A stretch of 64,000 nucleotides of DNA from Glandiceps talaboti (lineage: Eukaryota; Hemichordata; Enteropneusta; Spengelidae), in assembly GCF_964340395.1 (NCBI RefSeq), contig NC_135550.1, positions 15,200,408-15,264,407 of the forward strand, in the 5' to 3' direction. Under the pieces are notes generated by a model. The model searched no databases and was not told the origin of the DNA. It saw only the letters and a list, made by a program, of their open reading frames with translations. A program made the translations under genes and the position numbers. This document shows, in pieces, positions 27,801 to 41,175 of this stretch. Numbering within the stretch: the first letter of the stretch is position 1; each line of letters begins with the position of its first letter.

Positions 27801-30076
27801 GCTCTGTCCATCTGTATGTCACTATCAAATAAACAACAACAACAACAACAACGACATATTGAGAGTTAGAAGACATGACATGATAAGTATCTATGAAACT
27901 GTTAAATAATGTACTTCCTTTTTAGTAGTTCTTTTATGGATAGTTAAATATAAAAACTATGCAAATGTTCACATATAAACAAACAGACAGACACTTCACC
28001 ATGCCAACTGCACGACCGAACATTAGTTCAGTAAAAATGGCAAAAGTTAGTACATTCCCCTGGCTTTTGGTATGGGGTGTGTTGGAGTAGAGGGTTCTGT
28101 TCCAGCGTATATACATAATTATTCTGTTTAAAGGCCCACTTGGTATTAAGCTTAAAATGTAGATTTGAAAAAACAGATGTCTGTCAAAGCTACAGAAAAA
28201 GTTGGCCCGGAACGAAAGAATGAGACTATGTAATCGTCATTGCTCAATTGATACGATAACACTAATGTGATGACCCAGAACTGAAACATGGCCCTTTAAC
28301 CGAGTAAGTAAAACTACAATTGCTACATCACTGCACAAACAACTTTGAGATAATAATGACACAAACAAACACACAGGTGGCCAGACAGACAGACACACAT
28401 CCCTATCAAAACCTCTCTATTGTAAAAAATTAATTGGTCAAATATCAAAATCTAGGGATACCATGTAACAATGTTACAAAACAACTGCAACGTGCTCACA
28501 CAGATATCAACTGCACAGAAGTCAATTTTTAGATTCTAGCTTATGTGTTTTTGATAAACAGATGGTATGTTTTTATATCGTAAACTCAATCCCAGGTGAA
28601 ATAAAGACGACAAAGTCTTCATGAACCCCAGAAATAGTAATGCATTGGGTTCCATAGACCAGGACATAACAATTCTTCTATGATGTAACATAATATGGCT
28701 GACATAAAATATACAGGTACATCTACTACCTATTACAAGTCTTCATAGAAAACATAGCCCCCAACTGGTTTGATGTACAATATATTGCAAAGTTATTGTC
28801 CAAATTAAAATTTGACCTTGCAGATGAAGCTCTGTGATCAAAAGTCAATATCTAAATAGCAAGCGTACCTCTACAAAACTTCCAAAGATACTGAACGATT
28901 TAGTATTTGACCTTGAAGTTGAAGGTCAGGGTCAATGTTTTTAGTATCCAGCTGAAAGCTTAACCCTATGATATACAGTATATGCAGACACTTGAATGGT
29001 ATCTCTAGATACAAAAGTTCATAAATTATTACGCACTTTGCTCATTGACCTTGAATATGTTGGTCAAGGTCAAAGACCCTGGTACAAAAAGAAAGCTTAC
29101 CTTTGATAATATGGGTGTAGATATTGAATTGAGCCTTTGTGTATTCAACTACTTGATATATGGGAGGAAGATAAATTTCTGGCTATTTGACCTTGAAAAT
29201 GGTGGTCAAAGACAATGGTTAAGGCCTCATTAGAAAGCTTAACACACTGACAATGTGAAGGTAGACACTTGAATGGTGTCTGTAATCCTGACCATGAATT
29301 AGATTAGTTTCAAGTGAACTATTTCCATGGTCCTCGCCATAATATTTTCTTATTAATTAATGATATTTTCTTTTTGCATTGTTATTATCACTATCAGATG
29401 TTTCTGGTGGAAATAAATTCAAATTCAAATTCAAATCAAATCAAATACAGTAGTACTAAAGTCACAAATTAGCCTTATATTGGACTTTTCTTTAAGGTGA
29501 ATTTAACAAGCTTGTGCTAAAAAGGGAACACATTTACTGGGATATATTCTCCTTTTGGCTATTCTGTACTGTAGTACATGTACTTGCAAACTACTTAATA
29601 CATGCAAGATGCAAGCAAAGCCAGTGTCATCATAAATATTCACAGCTAACAATATTCTTGTCATTACGATAGATAGTTTCTGGTTCTATCCAGAGAGGGC
29701 GCTGTATACATTCAATGTACTGGCAATGTGAACAGAAGACATCGATTGGTCTAAAACTTACACCTATCAAATACATAGACATTGATTGGTCTAAAACTTA
29801 ACCATACCAAAATACATGGACATTAATTGGCCTAAAACTTATACCCATCAAATACACACATACTGATTGGTCTAAAACTTACCCATATCAAATACACAGA
29901 CGTTGATTGGTCTAAAACTTACCCATATCAAATACATGGACATCAATTGGACGTAGAGTTTCGTAATCATCCCCGGTGCAATAACCACCAAATGTAAATA
30001 TTTTATCTCCTAATGCAACAGCTGCATGATTCACACGACGAGGTCCTCCCTCCAGGTGGACTACCCACTGCAACAT
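24082..30076 (-). CDS. KLHDC3: Kelch-repeat protein, KLHDC3-like (six exons, 3' end not found)
   Basis: Six exons join in frame on the minus strand: 30076-29923 (ATG at 30076), 27821-27660, 26744-26629, 25678-25604, 25402-25189 and 24280-24082. All have GT-AG borders and matching phases, giving 306 codons plus 2 bases. The protein starts MLQWVVHLEGGPRRVNHAAV, very like the start of vertebrate KLHDC3. Kelch double-glycine motifs follow in order: FTFGGY, YLWGGR, FIFGGYED, VVFGGR, FIFGGYN and VLFGGT. PCPRRRQCCC before the last blade is also typical of the family. Kelch blades form a beta-propeller; KLHDC3 family members serve as substrate receptors of CUL2 ubiquitin ligases reading C-terminal degrons (known of the family, not shown here). 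About 75 residues of the usual ~380 are missing after GGT; no matching exon was seen down to position 1. Intron 5 holds long CA/CATA microsatellites and intron 1 a donor-derived minisatellite. Confidence 0.88.
24545..25175. repeat. CA/CATA microsatellites in kelch intron 5
   Basis: Several runs: 24545-24625 (CA), 24718-24895 (CA then CATA), 24990-25030 (CATA) and 25099-25175 (CA/C). Open frames across them are repeat artefacts. Confidence 0.95.
25989..26232. mobile_element. Short foldback element in kelch intron 3
   Basis: Ends AATAGGGAACTTGCAA and TTGCAAGTTTCCTATT are inverted repeats; the interior has the palindrome GAGCATGCTC and an inverted CCCATGATTC/GACTATGGG pair. Length 244 bases, MITE-like. 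Confidence 0.55.
28128..28299. mobile_element. TTAAAGG foldback element, copy A
   Basis: Starts TTTAAAGGCCCA and ends GGCCCTTTAA. The interior shares GACAGACATCTGTTTTTTCA-like and CAACTTTTTCTGTAGCTTTG-like wording with the copies at 35.6, 44.3 and 63.2 kb. It sits between kelch exons 1 and 2. Confidence 0.6.
28800..29260. repeat. Repeats carrying inverted TCAAGGTCA motifs
   Basis: Three diverged units of about 130 bases. Each has TTGACCTTGAA, a short spacer and GGTCAAGGTCAA or similar. Related single copies lie at 363-395, 640-670 and 6128-6160. Confidence 0.6.
29741..29952 (-). repeat. 40-bp minisatellite made of kelch exon 1 end plus splice donor
   Basis: About five 40-bp units lie directly downstream of the true exon 1 donor (CTTAC at 29918-29922 on the plus strand). 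Each unit holds about 28 bases of exon (encoding PIDVHVFDM) and 12 bases of intron starting GTAAG. Further donor copies begin at about 29878, 29838, 29797 and 29757. Those at 29878 and 29757 keep GTAAG; the two between are mutated. Reading through the real donor meets TAG within three codons. Confidence 0.85.
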
Positions 30077-30310
30077 GGTTGAACTACTGTGTGTCTAGTT
30101 CTGTGAACACAACAAAATATGAGTATACCATCTCAAAGCAGTGGAAGAGAGGGACAGTTGCTTTTTGTTTCTTTCATGAGATGAACAGACAGGTATTCGA
30201 ATCATCGCTGTCATATAATACCTACTAAACCTTGGAAAATTGATTTCATAAGTGTTTTGTTTGCCAGCCTAAAATCTTTATATAGGTACAGATAAATTAC
30301 TGGTAGGTGT

Positions 30311-30341
<31 letters not shown>

Positions 30342-30734
30342 GTGGCTTATTATCTGGGGCTTGTTAAGTAATTACAAATTGTGTAACATATATTCTACTG
30401 GTAAGGGCATGGCAGCCCTGGGTGAGACTACATTTTATCAGTAACTGGTCGCATTATTGTTTACACTCTATAGTCTACATAGCAAGTAGTGTTCTTGTTA
30501 AAAGGAAGAATGCCAGGAGGAATTCAATGTGAATTGTCACAATCCCTCCACTATATTGAAGAAAATCTGACATTGTTTGCATTACAATAATTCCATTGCC
30601 TCCGTCTTATTTAACACTTTAACCAAAAACTTCTCATTTACACTCACTACATGTAAGTAATAAGATAAGATAACGCATGTATCACCATCAAACAACAAAG
30701 CAATAAGACTGGTAGGTTTTTACTTTTAAGTCTG

Positions 30735-30735
<1 letters not shown>

Positions 30736-30814
<79 letters not shown>

Positions 30815-30819
30815 ACACC
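30736..30819. repeat. CA microsatellite
   Basis: About 40 CA units, followed by a short relative of the GTTCAGTTGTTCTAAAAA repeat end. An AT run lies at 30310-30340. Confidence 0.95.
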
Positions 30820-30900
30820 TCAGTTCAGTTGTTCTAAAAATTCACCACTGCCATGCACAATGTATATGTATGTGTATGATGCAGTTAAAAGTTATCTGTA

Positions 30901-30966
30901 GGCCAAATCTGTGAGATTACAAGCCAAATCTGTGAGATTACAAGCCAAATCTGTGAGATTACAAGC
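30901..30966. repeat. Three 21-23-bp direct repeats
   Basis: AAATCTGTGAGATTACAAGCC occurs three times in a row. Confidence 0.9.
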
Positions 30967-31526
30967 CCAAAAATGTGTTGACAGTTATGTGTCATTTCTA
31001 TCAATCTCATCAATTTCCACAAACTTGTGAAAACACAGAATTGTTACATGGTTGCAAGTGATGGTTAAGTACATGTATCCACCAGTAAGTAGAATACGGA
31101 GTCTGAATACCTGTTAATATGCAGGAAAAAATGACATCACCAAACATATAAAGTCAGATTATGCCCCTTTAAACAGCAATACTGACAATAATACCTAATA
31201 ACAATGTATGTAAGATACACATACACATGTAGTACTTTCCCACACTGTGCTAAAAGTATTTTATGGCTATTACCCTGGTACACACATACCAACACAATAG
31301 CATATTTACATACATACAATGTATACATGTAACTCCCTGTCTAAGCAGCCTACAATCCACTACAGCTTCTGTACACACATAGGACTACACCTTCCACTCT
31401 AGTCTACCAAATCCTAAGTACATGAATGGTTGACTGAGGTACAATCATGCCATCATGGTTTATATCTTTGCCAAAGAACTGTAGCCATTCAGAAACAAAT
31501 GGCAGCAACGAGGGTCGACCCAACTA

Positions 31527-31901
31527 GACTCTCTCACAGTCCTCGGAGCTTCACTTTACTAAAGTTGACACTAAATGAATTATTTTGTATGTACTGATTC
31601 CATCTACATAACGTACTATATAACTGTACTCGAATATCCTTGTACTGTGCGCCCTCATCGACCACATAGAGATAACTATTTATTGACCTGTGACAGCGAT
31701 GCTCGGTGTTTTCTCGAAGCCCTCTGAGCCCACGGAGCTTTGCAGTCACACGTCAACGAATGGTTATCTCTATCATGGTCAATGAGGGCGTACAGTACAA
31801 GGATATTCAAGTACGGTTATATAGCTGGTATTGGTACATACTAAATAATTCGTTTAGCTTTAATTTTAGTAAAGCGAAGCTCCGAGGACTGTCAAAGAGT
31901 C
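31527..31901. mobile_element. Full-length palindromic MITE with TA target duplication
   Basis: 375 bases whose two halves are inverted copies along nearly the whole length. The ends GACTCT..ACAGTCCTCGG match in inverted orientation and are flanked by TA at 31525-31526 and 31902-31903, the mark of Tc1/mariner-type insertion. The open frames inside are mirror images of each other, not genes. Confidence 0.8.
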
Positions 31902-34900
31902 TATGACCCAGCAAGTTATAGATTTGAAGCAGTCCGCTTTAAACATTCAATCACCAATGCAATGTATTGTGAAATTACACACTGACTGGATAGGAAATTT
32001 TTGTGAATTATTTCCATCACATCTTTCAGTATCGCACCGACATTTCTGAAACACGATAAAACCAAAGGAACCACCTACCTTTGAGATATTTCAGTCTTTC
32101 CTACGACAGGATGTCCTGGGTACAATATAAACCCAATTTTCATTAAAATGTTTTCTTCTATCAAAACAACCCACAGCAATAAAGAGATGTGATGCTGGTT
32201 AGATCAGCTGCTGTTAACAGAAAATAAAATTGATAACGTTGAATTTCATATTTTGTAAAAAAAAATGTTTCCTTCCTGCAAAAAACAAAAACAAAAGCAA
32301 AAAAGTAACACACATAATGCTTCGCTATATTAGCTGCTGCAAACAGCAAAACAAGTGACACACACACAAAAAAACCCTCGCAAAATTAGATACATGTACA
32401 ATGTATCACATTTCATTATGTTTTCAGTCTGTAGGTAAAATCTACCTGAGTTCCTCAGTTATTTGTCATGGTTTACAAAGTAGATTGTGTACACTGCTGT
32501 ATGGGCTACTTTTACCAGATTTCACTCCTCACTCACTGTTGTTACCTGGTTTCCAAAACCATGGAAAAAAGGCTGATGATGGATAATATTCAAGGCTGTA
32601 AAACAGGTGAAAGTCGAGTACAACAAGGCTATCTATTACATATACATGAGCATAATTTGTAAGTGGGTGGTTATGGCACTTATGTAACACTCAAATGTCT
32701 GGATTCAATTCAATAAATCTGTAGAGAGATGGCTGCCACAAAATGTCAGTGTGTCGTCCTACATGTACGTACATGTATGTAATAATGTAACAAGTTATGA
32801 TGACTACAATTTTGTCAATTTTTTCCTGTAGCTCAAAGCATCAAATTTTCACTCTACAACGCACACCAATCCCAAAGTAAAAACAGATTTGTGTGAAGTA
32901 CATGAATGGCATTTACATCCTACACAAATCTAGATGAACAAATTCACAAAAAAAAATGGGGACTAAATTCCGATATATACCCTGGTCGTTCTACATCAAG
33001 ACAACACATACATCTATGTCAGTTAATCTGCAATACTGGAAATACAAGTCAAATGTTCATTAGCCATTTTTTTGCAGATTTTTCATAAATTATGCTTGCA
33101 GTTGCATACATGTAGGTACAATCATACATGTATCATCTTATTTTTGTTTTGTTTTGTTAACTACTATTATTACTGTAGTTATATATTAACTCGTTTGCTT
33201 TAGCACCAAAATACATTTTGTACTTAATGCAGAAAATCCAATGAAGAAATGTAGTTTTCACAAGAAAGACAAGAAAATATAATTACTAGTATTATTAGAT
33301 ATTCTTGTCCAGTACATGTACTTGTACTACATTTGTAGTTGAGTCAGAAATAAGTATCAAAACCGTGTGTTTGTCAAGGGTACAAACTGGACATTTTGGT
33401 GGCAAATTCATTAATAAAAGTCACTGTTTTGCTGTTCAAATCAACATGGCTAAAACAGTAACAGAGTAAGAATTGTAGGTGTAATAATTTGTCAAATTTG
33501 ACAATACGAATTAATGTATAATGTGTCACAGAAATAAACATCTTACATTTTGTTTGTTACTTTTTCCATGAAAACTTAAACCCACTCTTAGTTAAAAAAA
33601 CCAAGGAAAAAAATCAGCTGTCACCATAGAAACATTTTAAAATAGACGCATCAAAATGAACATAATAAAAAATTGAGCTAGTTTTACCAAATCCAATAAA
33701 TGGCCACAAAATCATCAAATTTCCTGAAGATACAAATCCTTGAATTTGTTTTAATATTTCAAAATGACAAGGAGAAAGATTTCATTTGGTAAAATTAGGA
33801 CTAACAGCTTGAAGAACTTTGATTTTGAAGGAAATTGATCCCTGAGGGGCATTCTACATTAAGATGTACTACACTGTTGCACTTGACCATTTTTTTTAAA
33901 TAAAACTGTTTTGTTACATGTAGATATAATGGCTTCCGCTCAATACTATACACCCTGAGGTGTATTGATTTATCTACATCTATATGTAAACTTGTACATG
34001 TAGCTGTACACATATTAAACATGGTAAGAAAACATAGTGATTTTGTAAATTTTACGGAACTAAAAACAATGCCTCCGTTGACCAGGACACGTCAAATTTG
34101 CACACAAAATGTAATCATTCTCAAGATACACCTGGCAATAATACACATGTACACAGCAGTCACTGTGACTGAGAGTATGACCTACATTGTACACTTGATA
34201 TCGAATATTTAATGAGCACTACCATATATAGGTATCAAGGCAGGTCAAACTAACATGCCCCCCCCCCCCCCCCCCCCCCCGATTCAAAATAAGCTTTCAA
34301 AATGATTTCAACCTATCACCACACCACACTACCTACAGATATTATAATGATTGACCACTAATTAACAGATACAATTGTCTAATTATAAGTAATCAAATTA
34401 TTTTTAGCAAGTACATCTTTGGTTGTGTGATGAAAACAACATTTCCAAGTTGTAGGTTTTTAATAACATAATCTAAAGCCAATGTGTTTTGGTACAACAA
34501 TGAAACTACAATAGACATTTTGGGAAGGCTGACCCCCAAGTTTTTGTACAATAACGTGTATTCATTACTATCCCATACGTAACCACAGAACATTCGCATT
34601 TATTCTGAAATTTCTAGCCCTATACATATTGATACACACTATTTGCTGCCCCCCCCCCTTTCTCCCATACTTCACATGAATCAGACAACATCACAACACT
34701 ACCAAATACAATATACCTACATATACTGTATACCCATTTCATAATCCTAACACAATGATTCACTACTGTAACTCACCTTGTCAAATTATCAAAATTGATA
34801 TTTCATATCTTGAAACCCAAAATATCTTTCTAACAGAAAATATATAGGATATCTCGATTGGCAGAGACAAACATAGAAATAGTGTTTAATATGCATGATG

Positions 34901-35600
34901 TCATCTTCATACGCAAGTCATGAATAATTTAAATTACATATCGTCTTTCCTCCTACGGCTTACAGTTTATATTTAAGTATTATATCCATGTATCAGTACT
35001 TTGAAATTGATAGTTCAACCAACCGAGAACTAAAATCCTCCCACAAAAGACATTTTAAACTTCTTTTTAAAAAAAACTTTATATATGTATATGTATATAC
35101 ATATATGTATTCTACAGGAAGCGTTAGCGATTTTGCACAAAAAAATGAGCACATCTACTTAGAGTGTATACAATGTAGTGTACAACATTGTACATGTACA
35201 TACATGTACATTGTAGCTGTTTTCTGTTGTACATTCAAACCTGTGTATAGCAGACACCCACGGAGCCCAGACTGACACAGTCGTCATAGGGAGGTGTTTG
35301 TTCTATCATGGGTTGTTAATTTACAATGTATATGAAAATCAATGCAAATAATATCAATCACATTCTATATATGAAATGATATCAATTTATCCATAACTAG
35401 TACATGATCATACATGTATGCTCACATTACAGTCGACTGTAAGATACATTTTGTACATGTACATGTACGTCCTGCTGTTCACCCTATCAGGCTTCTTAAT
35501 GATGAGTGCTGGCTGATACATGTACTTAGCGTAGCATGAACGTCTATATCTTACAGACTGACATTACGGGTACCCAAGTCACTTCTACATGTAGTCTGAC

Positions 35601-35763
35601 TTAAAGGCCAATGATTCAATCCCTGGTTATTGCATTAGTGTTATCTTATTAACAGTTGAGCTATAAGATTATTGTTTTGTTCTGGACCACCTTTTTTCTA
35701 TAGCTCTGCCAGACAACTGAATTTCAACCTAAATTGTACTCCTAATCAGAACTGTGCCTTTAC
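35601..35763. mobile_element. TTAAAGG foldback element, copy B
   Basis: Starts TTAAAGGCCAATGATTCAAT and ends CAGAACTGTGCCTTTA. It contains AGCTCTGCCAGACAACTGAA, shared with the other copies. Confidence 0.6.
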
Positions 35764-37814
35764 ATGTACATGTAAGCCATGATACTAGTAAAACACAAGA
35801 ACTGTTTTTTGGGGGGGGTTCCCATGTCATTTTACCTAGGTTCCCAAACAAAATTACCATAGACTCTATGGGGAAACACTGCTATTTTTACCCCTTTCCC
35901 ATTTCTGTTACAGGGGTTCCCCACCTTACTGTAGCAAAAACACTGCCTAGTATAAAGTTACTGTACAATGTAACCAAACTCTGAGCCTACTTAAATTATT
36001 CACTTTTTTTCAAAATCAGTTAATTACATAAAAGGGTAAGACTACAACAAGTACTAAATACTTAAAAATAGTACATCAATTGTTTTGTCAAGTGTCATAA
36101 ATACTTCACTTTTTTAGTTTAAAATGATTTTTTTTACCTTATATTATAATATAAAATGAATTGATCATGGCATTAGCTCAAAGCAAAATACATAGAAACA
36201 ATATCACAAAACTACAATCAGTAAAGACAGTACCAGGTAATGACATTCACTGTACAGGTAGATACAAGTAAGTGCTGTATTTAATGTGGTCTCCCTTATT
36301 GTGTTCTTGGTGCATACCTACTACGGATCCACATATTGTTATAAACTTGAAGGACAAAAGAAACAAAATCTTCAAGCAAAAAACGACTAAAAGCTTACAC
36401 ATCTGGAATATTTTCAGTTTCAGTTTATGGTTAACATGTCATGGGAGTTAGTGGACATCTGGGGAGAGCAGAACTGTCTGACTTAAATTAAGTCAATTCT
36501 CCTGTCCCCATATCAATGATTCGATTTCAAATTGATTCCAAATTCCATGTGGGAATAGTGTACCTCTACATCATGTAGCCCACAGTTTTTATAGCTTATT
36601 CATTTTCCTTTGTTTTTAATATCATTGCTATATAAACAAATTTTTTTTTTTAAATGGCGCCAATGGCCTTGTAGCAAAACTGAGTATACTTTAATTCACA
36701 ATTTCAATGTCACCTTGATAGCTTGCAAAACCCACAATTCTCTGTACTTTTCTAGTACAGACGTTGGTTCATGGCTAATTTGAATAATTTGAAAATTTTT
36801 ATTGACTCTTCTTTTCAGAGAAATCACGCGATGCAGAGATGGTGAAAGTAACTTTTTCGTGACTTTTACATCAACTAAAGCAGCTAGGATAAAACAGGCG
36901 TCGTCTTTGTTCCCTTTTAAAACTGGAACTATATGTCATTCCTAATTAAATATGACCACATGGTTTGAACAATGGGGATGATGAAAAGTACTATAACTTT
37001 ATTTGCCTCTACAGTGGAATTAAATCTAATTTTAAATCAGAACAAGGGAACATAATGTTCATGAGGGTCATTTACATAATTTTCTCTTCTATCATTTCGT
37101 TTCACCCATAAGTACTGTTTGTCAGGATTTTCATATTCTGTATAGACTGTTAGAATGGGGTCATTACATATATTACATGTACATGTACCTTACAATAGGG
37201 TTACAAGTATTCAGGCATCGTGTATTTCAGGATGCTTCAGATCTGTATATGTTGTAATCCACTATCTAGGGAGACATTATGTACATTACTTGGTCAATTC
37301 CAAATCTGCATTATTTTCATTAGGCAAAAAAAAAATAATTGTGTGTTTCCAATAACATATCTACATGTAGAGAATATGTAGATACAACATGTAGGTAGGT
37401 CAGGATTTTATTTTATTTCATTTTTATCTTTTTAGTTGTTTTTATTTTTTGCTTTGACCCAAAATTAAATGCAATGTCAGTCAGATTCAGAATACCCAGT
37501 CTCTTCTGTGATACTTTGATGAAATGTGAACAGACATCACTGGGGAAAGAAAACAGACGTAGTCATACTACATGATGAAGGGCAAGATCACAAAGAATTT
37601 CTTCTCTTTCTGTTTCAAATGTTTAAGAAAAGGTTTAGGGTCGGTCAGGTTATCGGAAACACACAATCTTTTTTTTGTTATTTGGCCTTAGCTAAAATGT
37701 TTGTAGAGTTCAGTGAAGAATAACCAGGGCTACATGTACCTATCACCAGTAATTTTCTGAAGTCTATCAAGATATACAATCTATGATAAAAAATATTACA
37801 TGTCTACATGTTAT

Positions 37815-37926
37815 TGGGAAGAAGTCTCAATCGACATGTGTGGACCATTTCCATCCGGCAACCATCTACTTGTCGTAAGTGACAACTCTATACACATTCA
37901 TCTTAAAAGACTTTACACTGTGTATT
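37815..37926 (+). pseudogene. Ty3/Gypsy integrase remnant
   Basis: The plus strand reads WEEVSIDMCGPFPSGNHLLV then VSDNS, closely resembling the start of the Gypsy integrase core (W..VSIDFCGP.PSG..LLVV.D.YS). The frame loses similarity within 20 codons and stops at TAG. No LTRs or other pol pieces were seen nearby. Confidence 0.55.
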
Positions 37927-39360
37927 AGACATAGACCATATCCACTCTAACTATGCCTAAATCACCTTAAGATAACTTGACAAGACTATTTATCCAAAGG
38001 TAATGAGGACTTAATTTATCTGAATATTCATGACTGTTTATCTAAAGGTAATATGAGTCATGAATATTCAGTGTTCATCTAACAAATATGCAGCCTGCCA
38101 AGTACATGTACAATGAGGCAACAGTAGACTACTATGAGAACAATGAAGGTGAAATGACAGGTTTCAATTTCGTGTTTCTGTTGCTGTGCAATCACATGAA
38201 ATTTACATGATGTGAAATCATAACATTACTTTCCAGAAGCCAAAGTTTAGGAAAATACCTGCATTTCCTGGAGTGGTATTCTCCAGAATTCAAGGTTTAT
38301 GAAAATACTTGCATTTCGTGGAGTGGAACGTAGTATTCCCCTTTATTTGCAATTTGTAGAAGTACTCTTACAAGTCAGATAGTCCATGTGATTGCTTGTG
38401 ATTAATGTGCTACATCATCTGTCTTGCATAATTTATCATCTACACATCCTTGGAAACATCTCATTTAAATTTCAGACATATCAACCCTGTATTTTTTGAG
38501 GTCAAGTGTTTTACCAATATCACCATGTTTTTGACCCAAACCACATAATCTATGGTGCATTATCAATAATCATTTTGATTTGAACGATTTCACACCTCCG
38601 AGTACATTTTTAAACATCTCAATTTGTCATATGCGTCATGATTTCAGAAAACATTGACAAAGCCATGGTGGATACCTAGTGAAAGCTTTGGTGAGCTAAT
38701 TGAAAATTTCAGTGTAATACAAAGTTAAATTCATGATCTTTAATATGCCATTCTTTTTTTACTCATTGAGTATCATTCATTCATTCATTGTGATTTCATG
38801 CAAAAATGGCTACACATGTACATTTTATTTTGTACACTGTAGTTTTACATTTGCCATACAGGCACTGACAAAGTATATTTATCAAAACCACTACATACAC
38901 AATGTACACTGTGAGCCTTTGTTCAATAGTTGTATACATGTATGTCTTGTTTTTCTCTGTCTATACATGTACATGGATTTTTAAGCATCAAAATGAATAG
39001 ATTTTGATAGATATTTTTTTATAGAGGACCCTGACACATCTTTCCATGTTGACTTTTTATATGTAGGCCATAACAGAATGTTATATGAGTTGCATATCCA
39101 CAAATGTACATGTATTACATCACAGCGTCACACACAATATTTGCATTCTTCAAATCTTATCAACATTCTCATTTTTTATATCTTTTCATACCTCTTGTTC
39201 CTCATAAAAGTCACAGTTTGAAAGTGATACTTCTGCGCATTTCTGAGAAATGGCAGCCTATGAACAGATATCATTATATACTGGAAGGGACATGGGAATT
39301 ACACAATGTGATATTTTTTTTCAGTTGATCATGTTACACATACTAATTCATGTTAGTCAG

Positions 39361-39660
39361 TAGACTTGTCCCCACATTTAACTTTACTTTGAATCGTTCG
39401 AAATTGAATCTAAATCGATTCTCCAGTCCCCACATGTATTAAAATCGGTTTGAAACAATTTTAATAGTGCACTTGGTTCACAACCACCTAAGAGAGGGAT
39501 AATGGGTGGGAGTGGGGGAGGGGTGATTTCAAACTGATTCACAGTAAATCAGGTTGAAAAAGCTGAATCGCATCAATTGCTCCGTTTCCTCAAAGGAGCA
39601 GAAACCAATTGAACTGAATCGATTGCATTGGTTTCAAATTGATTCTGGTGAGAGGGAAAA
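39361..39660. mobile_element. Diverged relative of the GTCCCCAC MITE
   Basis: Starts TAGACTTGTCCCCACATT and repeats AATCGATTC/GAATCGATT motifs as in the 17.2 kb element; the right end has decayed. Confidence 0.45.
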
Positions 39661-40259
39661 TGTGCATTCTGCTTCGCAAAACCACCCTTCTTGAATCCTT
39701 TCCTATCTACATTACAACTCAATTAGATATTCCTGAAATGTCTGGATTTATGTCGACTTTACACCTGTGTTCTACATGTTACAGTGTAAAAAGAAGATGC
39801 AGAAAACTGTGACATACATGTACATGTAGTTGGCTACCTTGAACTCAATGTATCATAAACTAACACTCATTAATAGCCAAGGCTATCCTGTACAAGTTAG
39901 GAGTTATTTCCCTTTGATGTTTTAGTACATGTAAGACATGTACTGGTATTTGAAAGTAATAAACACAATTATGGAACACATCAATACAAATATTTTTATG
40001 ATGTAAATACATATGGCCATGCATGATAATTCAATTTTCAGTTCATGTTCATTTAGAAGCTTCTCTTTCTAAAGTGGTCATATGGATGAGAAATGGGTAT
40101 TTATTTTTCTCTATATTAAAACCAATTTTATTATGTTTTTCCCTTGAAAAACAACATACAAATAAAAAAAATGTATACCACCTCCCAGTTTGCAACTCAA
40201 TAAAATGCAAAAAAAACCCTACAAAAATGTCTGAAAACTTTGCACAGGAAGTGATTTGT

Positions 40260-40366
40260 ACATACATATGTATGTACATACATACATACACACACACATA
40301 CACATATGTATACATACATACATACATACATACATACATACATACATACATACATACATACATACA

Positions 40367-40395
<29 letters not shown>
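40260..40395. repeat. CATA microsatellite
   Basis: About 28 CATA units, led by the palindrome GTACATACATATGTATGTAC. Confidence 0.95.
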
Positions 40396-40397
<2 letters not shown>

Positions 40398-41175
40398 CAT
40401 GAAATGTACTGTATAGTGATTATACACACACTCACATACTTGCTATTCCTACTCTATGGTAGTAAACAACTTTGTTCATATCAGTATTGAAAACTGTAAG
40501 ACAAGATAAGACAATTCCTAAGCTACCATAGATAGTGATGAGAGACTATAGACAGCTGTCCCAACATTATACTAGACAAGCTAAATACAATTGTAGTGAC
40601 AGGTGTTAACTTTCTCATTGGTATGTTTGGTATCTAAGCAATTCATCAGTTCCTTACACATGATAGATTGTGGCATACAAGGCTGCACACAACACTACAG
40701 TGGTTACATTACGTATCCTAAATTTCTCCAAAGTAAAAACGTATCAGTATTGATAAACTCAAGGATCAAACGTCTGAGTTTTGTTTCTTAATTAAGTGTT
40801 AATAGAGGGTGTGGTCAAGAACTGTTGCCAATGATAAATACATAGTACATGTTAAGACTACATTTTGTATCTCCCAAATAGCCCTCCTTAGTACTAGCAG
40901 CAGTACACTTGTACCAGTCATTCTATTCATTAGGGTGACCTTATTTTTTTATAATGTTTCTCATAACTTTTTCATAGCAACCATGGATCGGTCGGTTGAT
41001 CTTTTTTTTTAAAAAAGGTAAGATAATAAAAAAATCATCTTCTTCATGTTTCTCTGCCTCTCCTTATCCTCCTTTCTATCTTCAAGATCTTTTTATTGGC
41101 TTCCTGGTAACAAGCACTTCCCCAGCTTACATGTATCTATACAATAGGCATGTTCTCTGGCCCCCTACTTGAATA

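Noticed and set aside
31534-31906. Two similar open frames on opposite strands
   Set aside because: They are the two arms of the palindromic MITE.
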